From: Opitutia bacterium UBA7441 | Lineage (GTDB): Bacteria > Verrucomicrobiota > Verrucomicrobiia > Opitutales > Coraliomargaritaceae | Length of the DNA stretch: 10,684 nt | Assembly (NCBI GenBank): GCA_002480015.1 | Contig: DLQD01000017.1 | Location: 1-10,684 of the forward strand | Reading direction: 5' to 3' | In this document: in pieces, positions 6,213 through 10,684 of the stretch | Position numbering within the stretch: position 1 is the stretch's first letter | How the letters are laid out: each line of letters opens with the position of its first letter | Notes under the pieces: generated by a model | Told to the model about the DNA's origin: nothing | Seen by the model: the letters and a program-made list of their open reading frames with translations, nothing else | The model's database searches: none | Translations under genes and position numbers: made by a program

Positions 6213-6495
6213 AAACAACTACAAAGCCACCTTCATCCTCGACCTCCGCGAATCCGAAGAAGATTCCGCCAAGGTTTTGGCTGATCTGAACGAACTCCTC
6301 AAGTCCATCGGAGGCGAGCCTTCCGATAGCGAAGACCTCGGCATGCGCGAATTCGCGCGCGCCGCCGATCGTCGCTTCACCCAGGCCCACTACGTCGAAA
6401 TCTATTTTGATGGCGAAGGTGAATTGCCTGCGACTCTCAAGGAGAAGCTCAAGCTCGACAAGCGTATCAACCGCATCTTCATCGAGGCCCTCTAA
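6196..6495 (+). CDS. rpsF: 30S ribosomal protein S6
   Basis: S6 is a small-subunit protein that binds the platform of 16S rRNA together with S18. The 99 residues have the ferredoxin-like S6 pattern: beta1 YKATFILDLR (9-18), helix 22-39, RREFARAADRRF-type central strand (51-61), HYVEIYF (65-71), helix ATLKEKLKLDK (79-89) and the final strand INRIFIEAL. The ATG at 6196 lies inside pth, 17 bases before its stop; no later ATG would keep the first strand. The protein lacks the long acidic C-terminal tail of some orthologues. ssb begins 21 bases after the stop. The S18 gene rpsR, its structural partner, is not in the cluster. Confidence 0.93.
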   Translation: MSATTKNNYKATFILDLRESEEDSAKVLADLNELLKSIGGEPSDSEDLGMREFARAADRRFTQAHYVEIYFDGEGELPATLKEKLKLDKRINRIFIEAL

Positions 6496-6516
6496 TCTTG
6501 CGAAGCATTCCTTGCC

Positions 6517-6993
6517 ATGGCCTCATTTAATAAAGTCATCCTACTCGGGAATTTGACGCGCGATCCGGAAACCCGGGTTACTGCCAGTGGTATCACGATC
6601 TGCAAGCTGGGTCTGGCCGTCTCCCGCGTTTACTCCACCCGCGAGGGCGAGCGCCGCGAGGAAACTACCTTTGTCGACATCGATGCCTTCGGCAAGCAAG
6701 CCGAGGTCATTACCAAATACATGCGCAAAGGCCGCCCGCTCATGGTTGAAGGGCGTCTCAAGCTAGACCAATGGGAATCCAACGACGGGCAAAAGCGCAG
6801 CAAACTTGGTGTTATTCTGGAAAACTTTCAGTTCGTTGGTGGTCGTGACGACAATGATTCCAGCTCGGGTAGCTCCGGTAGTACAGAGAGTGCGTACTCA
6901 GGCGGCTACGAGCAAAGCTCTCCGCCCAAGCGTGACGCAGGCAAAGACTTTTCAGATTCCAGCGACACCCTCGACGAAGACGTCCCTTTCTAA
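6517..6993 (+). CDS. ssb: Single-stranded DNA-binding protein
   Basis: SSB coats single-stranded DNA in replication, recombination and repair, and recruits partners through its C-terminal tip. At 158 residues it has an OB-fold (about 1-109) starting MASFNKVILLGNLTRDPETR, with ETTFVDIDAFGKQAE (49-63) and RPLMVEGRLKLDQWE (73-87). A Ser/Gly-rich linker (about 110-140) follows. The tail TLDEDVPF is the acidic protein-interaction tip (consensus DDDIPF). It sits between rpsF and rplI, 21 bases after rpsF. The dnaB helicase two genes downstream makes this a replication-translation cluster. A small GC hairpin lies directly after the stop. Confidence 0.97.
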   Translation: MASFNKVILLGNLTRDPETRVTASGITICKLGLAVSRVYSTREGERREETTFVDIDAFGKQAEVITKYMRKGRPLMVEGRLKLDQWESNDGQKRSKLGVILENFQFVGGRDDNDSSSGSSGSTESAYSGGYEQSSPPKRDAGKDFSDSSDTLDEDVPF

Positions 6994-6995
6994 AC

Positions 6996-7008
6996 GCGGC
7001 TTCGCCGC
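6996..7008. other. Small GC-rich hairpin between ssb and rplI
   Basis: GCGGC (6996-7000) and GCCGC (7004-7008) flank TTC, giving a 5-bp stem directly after the ssb stop codon. A T-rich but interrupted stretch follows about 10 bases later (7016-7025). It may be an mRNA-stabilising or weak attenuating hairpin; it is too small and lacks an immediate T-run to be called a terminator. Confidence 0.4.
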
Positions 7009-7057
7009 ACCTCACTCTTTATTTTAGACAACTCTTATTTAAACAATCGAACGTATC

Positions 7058-7564
7058 ATGGCCAACAATCAGGTTCTCCTCCTCCAACCCATCAATGGAC
7101 TCGGCGCCGAAGGCGACACAGTCACCGTAAAAGCAGGCTACGCCCGCAACTTCCTGCTTCCCCGTAAGCTGGCGCTGCCGATTACTCAGGCCAACAAGAA
7201 GCATGTGGCATCACTGCTCAAAGCCCGCGAAGCCCGCGAGCAAAAAGAATTCGAAGAGGCGCGCACACAGAGCGAGCGTATCGAAAAGACCAGCATCGCC
7301 ATCGCGGTCAAGACAGGCGAGGGTGGTAAGATGTTTGGCGCTGTGACGGCGAACGATCTACTTGAACGACTCAAGGAAGAGGGGATCGAATTGACCAAGA
7401 AGCAACTCTTGCTGGCCGCGCCAATCAAGGAACTCGGCTCCCACACCGCTGCCATCAAGCTCCACTCAGATGTCGAGACTGAGCTCAAGTTCGAGGTCGT
7501 TTCCGAGAATCCTATCGAAGATAGTGCAGGTTCTCAGGATGACGCTGACGAGGATGACGAATAA
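7058..7564 (+). CDS. rplI: 50S ribosomal protein L9
   Basis: L9 is an elongated large-subunit protein that binds 23S rRNA near the L1 stalk and helps keep reading frame. The 168 residues begin with the RNA-binding N-domain: VLLLQPINGLGAEGDTVTVK and GYARNFLLPRKLA (27-39), matching the L9 signature. A long helix rich in Lys, Glu and Arg (about 46-77) connects to the C-domain (about 78-150), with GGKMFGAVTANDL (89-101) and KKQLLLAAPIKELGSH (114-129). An acidic tail of about 15 residues (SAGSQDDADEDDE at the end) extends beyond the usual length of about 150. It lies 64 bases after ssb, where rpsR would normally intervene, and 38 bases before dnaB. Confidence 0.97.
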   Translation: MANNQVLLLQPINGLGAEGDTVTVKAGYARNFLLPRKLALPITQANKKHVASLLKAREAREQKEFEEARTQSERIEKTSIAIAVKTGEGGKMFGAVTANDLLERLKEEGIELTKKQLLLAAPIKELGSHTAAIKLHSDVETELKFEVVSENPIEDSAGSQDDADEDDE

Positions 7565-7602
7565 TTTGACGGCACCGTCGTAGCGTCCTATTTCAATACG
7601 CG

Positions 7603-9042
7603 ATGCCATCAGATTCAGATTTTAAAGGCCGCGGCTTCGCTGATAAGAAGTTTTCGGGTAAGCGGGGTAACTCTTTATCCGAGGACTCAATTCGTGTACA
7701 ACCCCACAGCATTGAGGCTGAAGAGGGACTCCTGGCTGCGTGCCTGATCGACGGTGGGCAAGAGGTTATTACCACCTGTATCGAGTCTCATATCACGCCG
7801 GAATGCTTCTATAAGCGGCAGCACCAGGTGATCTACGAGTCCATCCTTGCTCTCTATGAGCAGGGTTCCCCGGTCGATGAAATCGTGCTTCACGACCACT
7901 TGCGTAAAAGTGGGACAGAGGAAGAGTCCGGGGGGATTGCAACGATCTACCATATCCAGGGTCGCATCGAGACGCCGGCGCATGCCAACTACTACGCAAA
8001 GATTGTCCATGAAAAATACCTCTTACGGCGTTTGATTCGGACTTCGAGGGAGGCGACCGAGGCCTGTTACGAGCAGCAGGAAGACATTTCCGTATTTATC
8101 GACCGGATCGAAGAGGAAATTCATAATATCAGCAGTGGGCGCGTGGTTCAGATGGCGACGCCGATTGACAAATCGCTCGACGAGGCGGTCGCCGACATCC
8201 ATGCGCTCCTCAATGGCCGGGACGATGCTGACGGCGTATTGTCTGGTTTTCGTGATCTTGATGGAATGACCTACGGTTTTCATCCGGGGCAAATGATTGT
8301 TCTCGCGGCGCGTCCCTCCGTCGGAAAGACGAGTTTAGCAATGAATTTTGCTGAGCATGCTATCCTCCCGGACGGGGGGCGGGCATCCTCAGGCGTTTTG
8401 GTCTTCAGCCTGGAAATGACCGCGGCTCAGCTGGCTATGCGTCTGATTTGCAGCCGAGCTCGTGTCGATATGAAGCGGATACGTGATCGAGTCATATCGA
8501 AGCAGGAGTCCGGAGAAATCGCAACCACCGTGAAGGAGCTGAAGGGGACACCACTTTGGATTGACGATGCCGCCTCCTCTTCGATTCTCGACATCCGGGC
8601 AAAAGCGCGGCGGATTGATGCCAAGCACCGTCTGGGTCTGGTTGTGATTGACTATCTTCAGCTCATCCGTGGCACCGATTCTCGGGCGCCCCGAGAGCAG
8701 CAAATCGCAGATATCTCCAGAGGAGTCAAGGGCATGGCGAAAGAGCTCAACGTGCCTGTCGTCGTCCTCAGTCAGCTCAACCGTGAGTCGGAGAAAGAAA
8801 ACCGCGATCCACGCCTCTCCGACCTTCGCGAGTCGGGCTCTATTGAGCAGGATGCGGACGTCGTCCTGCTCCTTCATCGTCCTAAAAAGCGTGATGATGA
8901 TGAGGCCCTCGACGAAGGAGGCCTACCCGGCGAGGTGGAACATATTAAATTAATTATTGCAAAGCAGCGTAATGGCCCCGTAGGTGAAGTTGATCTTACC
9001 TTTGTTCGCCGCTATACACGCTACGAAAATTTTAAACGTTAA
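7603..9042 (+). CDS. dnaB: Replicative DNA helicase DnaB
   Basis: DnaB is the hexameric 5'-3' helicase at the replication fork, loaded at the origin and bound to primase. At 479 residues it has a basic/polar N-terminal extension (about 1-33), then the N-terminal helical domain (PHSIEAEEGLLAACLID from 35) and a linker. The RecA-like motor follows: Walker A RPSVGKTS (237-244), catalytic Glu271 in FSLEM, Walker B LVVIDYLQLI with Asp350, sensor-like QLNRESE (391-397), SGSIEQDAD (411-419) and the arginine finger region KQRNGPVG (454-461). No intein or insertion interrupts the motor. It starts 38 bases after rplI. bamA starts 25 bases after its stop. Confidence 0.97.
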   Translation: MPSDSDFKGRGFADKKFSGKRGNSLSEDSIRVQPHSIEAEEGLLAACLIDGGQEVITTCIESHITPECFYKRQHQVIYESILALYEQGSPVDEIVLHDHLRKSGTEEESGGIATIYHIQGRIETPAHANYYAKIVHEKYLLRRLIRTSREATEACYEQQEDISVFIDRIEEEIHNISSGRVVQMATPIDKSLDEAVADIHALLNGRDDADGVLSGFRDLDGMTYGFHPGQMIVLAARPSVGKTSLAMNFAEHAILPDGGRASSGVLVFSLEMTAAQLAMRLICSRARVDMKRIRDRVISKQESGEIATTVKELKGTPLWIDDAASSSILDIRAKARRIDAKHRLGLVVIDYLQLIRGTDSRAPREQQIADISRGVKGMAKELNVPVVVLSQLNRESEKENRDPRLSDLRESGSIEQDADVVLLLHRPKKRDDDEALDEGGLPGEVEHIKLIIAKQRNGPVGEVDLTFVRRYTRYENFKR

Positions 9043-9067
9043 CATTGCCGGTTACTCTCACTTCCAA

Positions 9068-10684
9068 ATGCGCAATCTTTCGACCATCTTGTTCGCCGCC
9101 GCAGGCATCCTCGCGTGCCTTCTGCCGACTTCCTTCGCACTCGGCCAAGAGACTGAAACCTATCCGGTGATTAATCGCATCATTCCCGAGTTCGACGGTT
9201 TTCGCTCGGTCAGTGACCAATTTATCTTTGGTAATATTCAGTTGCGCCCCGGCATGAATTATAATCCGGCGCTCCTGGATCAGTCGATCCGCGCGCTCTA
9301 CGGTACTGGGCGGTTCGAATTTGTCGAAGTGCGCGTGGAAAAGGCCCAAAATGAGACCGTCGATGTGATTTTTGAACTCGTCTCCAAATACACGATAGAA
9401 CGTATCCGTTTTAACGGTAATGATGCCTATTCTGATGCACGTCTCGCTTCCAAGGGCGAAATCGAGAGCGGGATTGCTTTGGACGAGTATCAGGTCAGTG
9501 TGTCTGCCGACGCCATCAATGCCTACTACGTGGAAAAAGGCTACCCGGATGTAGAGGTCGATTATCGAATCCAGCGCGATGAGCAGACCGGTTATGCGGT
9601 CGTGAACTTCGATATTGAAGAGGGTGGTAAGGTCCGCATCGATGAGATTGATTTCGTTGGGAATGAAGCGCATTCCGATAAAAGGCTGCTCAAGCAACTC
9701 GAAACCGCCGAGCATGGTTGGTTGTCCTGGTTGACTGGCTCTGGGAAGTTCGACGAGAAAAAATTTAAAGAAGACCTCGATACCCTGCGCAAATTCTATC
9801 GCGATTCCGGATACCTCGATTGCGAAATTGACCAAGACAAAGTATCCATAGATTTCGTCGATTCCGATGAGATTGTGATCACCATTCCGATCTCTGAAGG
9901 GCAGCTCTACTATTTAGGCGAGTTTTCCGTGGTTAATGCTACTGTGTATACTGAGAATGAGCTCTTGAGCCGGATTCGCCTCAAGACGGGTGGGCCTTTC
10001 TCACCGCAGGGTGTTGATGATGCAGCTACGGCGATCCGTGAATACTACACTTCGAATGGCTACCTCGATAGTGGCGTCCGCGCCGAGCGTGTGCCCAATA
10101 TGGAGACACGCCGGATTGACGTGGTCTTCCGGGTGCGTGAGAGCGAAAAGTTCTACGTCGAATCCATTAATGTAGAAGGCAACACGAAGTCCAAAGCGCG
10201 TGTGATTATTCGTGAATTAGCGCTCGCTCCTGGTGATGTTTTTGATCGTAAGCGGATGGAAGTCAGTGAGCGCCGCCTGGACAATACAGCACTCTTTGAA
10301 GAGGTGCGCCTGAATCCCGAACCGACTAACATTCCGGGCCGTAAGGATCTCGACATCACAGTGCGCGAAGGTCGCACAGGTAACTTCACCTTTGGTGCGG
10401 GCTTCGGCTCGGTCGAGAGTGCTGTCATCTACTTCGAGGTAGCTCAGGGCAATTTCGATTTATTTAATTGGCGTTCGGGCTTTCAAGGCGATGGCCAAAA
10501 ATTCCGCTTTCGCGCCTCCCTCGGCACGAGCAGTAATCAGATCCTGATCGCCTTTGAGGAGCCTTGGCTGTTTGAGCAGCGTCTTGCGTTTGGCGTGGAA
10601 CTGTATCGAACCGAGTCCGACTACAATAGTGCCGATTACAACGAGCTACGGACCGGCTTTGAACTATACCTTCGCCGCCGTCTC
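9068..10684 (+). CDS. bamA: Outer membrane protein assembly factor BamA (3' end beyond window)
   Basis: BamA is the central Omp85 subunit of the machinery that folds beta-barrel proteins into the outer membrane. In the window 539 codons are open, with no stop before the edge. A signal peptide (about 1-26: MRNLSTILFAAAGILACLLP) precedes five POTRA domains at about 33-108, 109-187, 188-278, 282-358 and 361-436. These show the repeating pattern 'I..I.F.GN' (110-118, 191-199) and 'YY...GYP/GYLD' (153-160, 244-251, 327-334). The barrel begins near 438 (GNFTFGAGFGSVES) with EEPWLF (497-502), a hallmark of an early BamA strand. A full protein would be about 750-850 residues. It follows dnaB by 25 bases without a terminator. 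The ATG at 9068 has no Shine-Dalgarno sequence but gives a complete signal peptide. Confidence 0.95.
   Translation, partial: MRNLSTILFAAAGILACLLPTSFALGQETETYPVINRIIPEFDGFRSVSDQFIFGNIQLRPGMNYNPALLDQSIRALYGTGRFEFVEVRVEKAQNETVDVIFELVSKYTIERIRFNGNDAYSDARLASKGEIESGIALDEYQVSVSADAINAYYVEKGYPDVEVDYRIQRDEQTGYAVVNFDIEEGGKVRIDEIDFVGNEAHSDKRLLKQLETAEHGWLSWLTGSGKFDEKKFKEDLDTLRKFYRDSGYLDCEIDQDKVSIDFVDSDEIVITIPISEGQLYYLGEFSVVNATVYTENELLSRIRLKTGGPFSPQGVDDAATAIREYYTSNGYLDSGVRAERVPNMETRRIDVVFRVRESEKFYVESINVEGNTKSKARVIIRELALAPGDVFDRKRMEVSERRLDNTALFEEVRLNPEPTNIPGRKDLDITVREGRTGNFTFGAGFGSVESAVIYFEVAQGNFDLFNWRSGFQGDGQKFRFRASLGTSSNQILIAFEEPWLFEQRLAFGVELYRTESDYNSADYNELRTGFELYLRRRL

Noticed and set aside
7567..7577. 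Small palindrome GACGGCACCGTC after rplI
   Set aside because: The stem is only four or five pairs and no T-run follows, so it is not a terminator.
8389..8877. Minus-strand open frame of 162 codons
   Set aside because: It is antisense to the dnaB motor domain; a codon-bias shadow.
9032..9835. Long minus-strand open frame of 267 codons
   Set aside because: It is entirely antisense to bamA, whose POTRA pattern is unmistakable; the antisense product shows no recognisable domain.

Overview
The window looks like a piece of a Verrucomicrobiota chromosome, most likely from the Opitutia/Puniceicoccales (Coraliomargarita-like) side of the phylum. Three things point there: the gene order rplY-pth-rpsF-ssb-rplI-dnaB-bamA, the near absence of Shine-Dalgarno sequences in front of clear housekeeping genes, and a secreted protein with an autotransporter-associated beta-strand repeat and a C-terminal 'LLEFAFGGDP' segment of a kind common in this phylum. 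The taxonomic call is an inference from memory, not a search.

Left part (1-3373). The first 240 bases hold no gene. They contain a 21-base match to the 3' end of a bacterial tRNA-Ser (52-72), which may be an attachment-site scar. A complete tRNA-Pro(GGG) with encoded CCA and its own terminator follows on the minus strand. Next, on the minus strand, is a large secreted trypsin-like serine protease with a passenger-type beta-helix repeat. Upstream of it lies the most unusual stretch (2828-3262). Here a GxxExxY-family gene has been reduced by an internal in-frame deletion to 52 codons. It is flanked by two nested pairs of inverted repeats: an outer pair containing CCACTAAAAAT and GCGAAGAACC, and an inner pair of the 'ACCACGGAGAC...GAGACACGGAG' type. 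The outer repeat runs into the 5' end of the protease gene and may have supplied its start codon.

Middle (3311-4713). A minus-strand membrane zinc peptidase of the YugP type, with a strong terminator, is divergent from a plus-strand secreted thioredoxin-fold protein (CGWC). The thioredoxin gene has a good sigma70-like promoter and a possible terminator.

Right part (4896-10684). Seven tightly packed plus-strand genes form an apparent information-processing operon: ribosomal protein L25/Ctc, peptidyl-tRNA hydrolase, ribosomal protein S6, single-stranded DNA-binding protein, ribosomal protein L9, replicative helicase DnaB, and the outer-membrane assembly factor BamA, which is cut by the window end. 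This is the widespread S6-SSB-L9-DnaB cluster, but rpsR (S18), usually between ssb and rplI, is absent. bamA is joined directly behind dnaB. pth and rpsF overlap by 17 bases. No complete new defence or mobile system is visible; the nested-repeat GxxExxY relic is the best candidate for something under-described.
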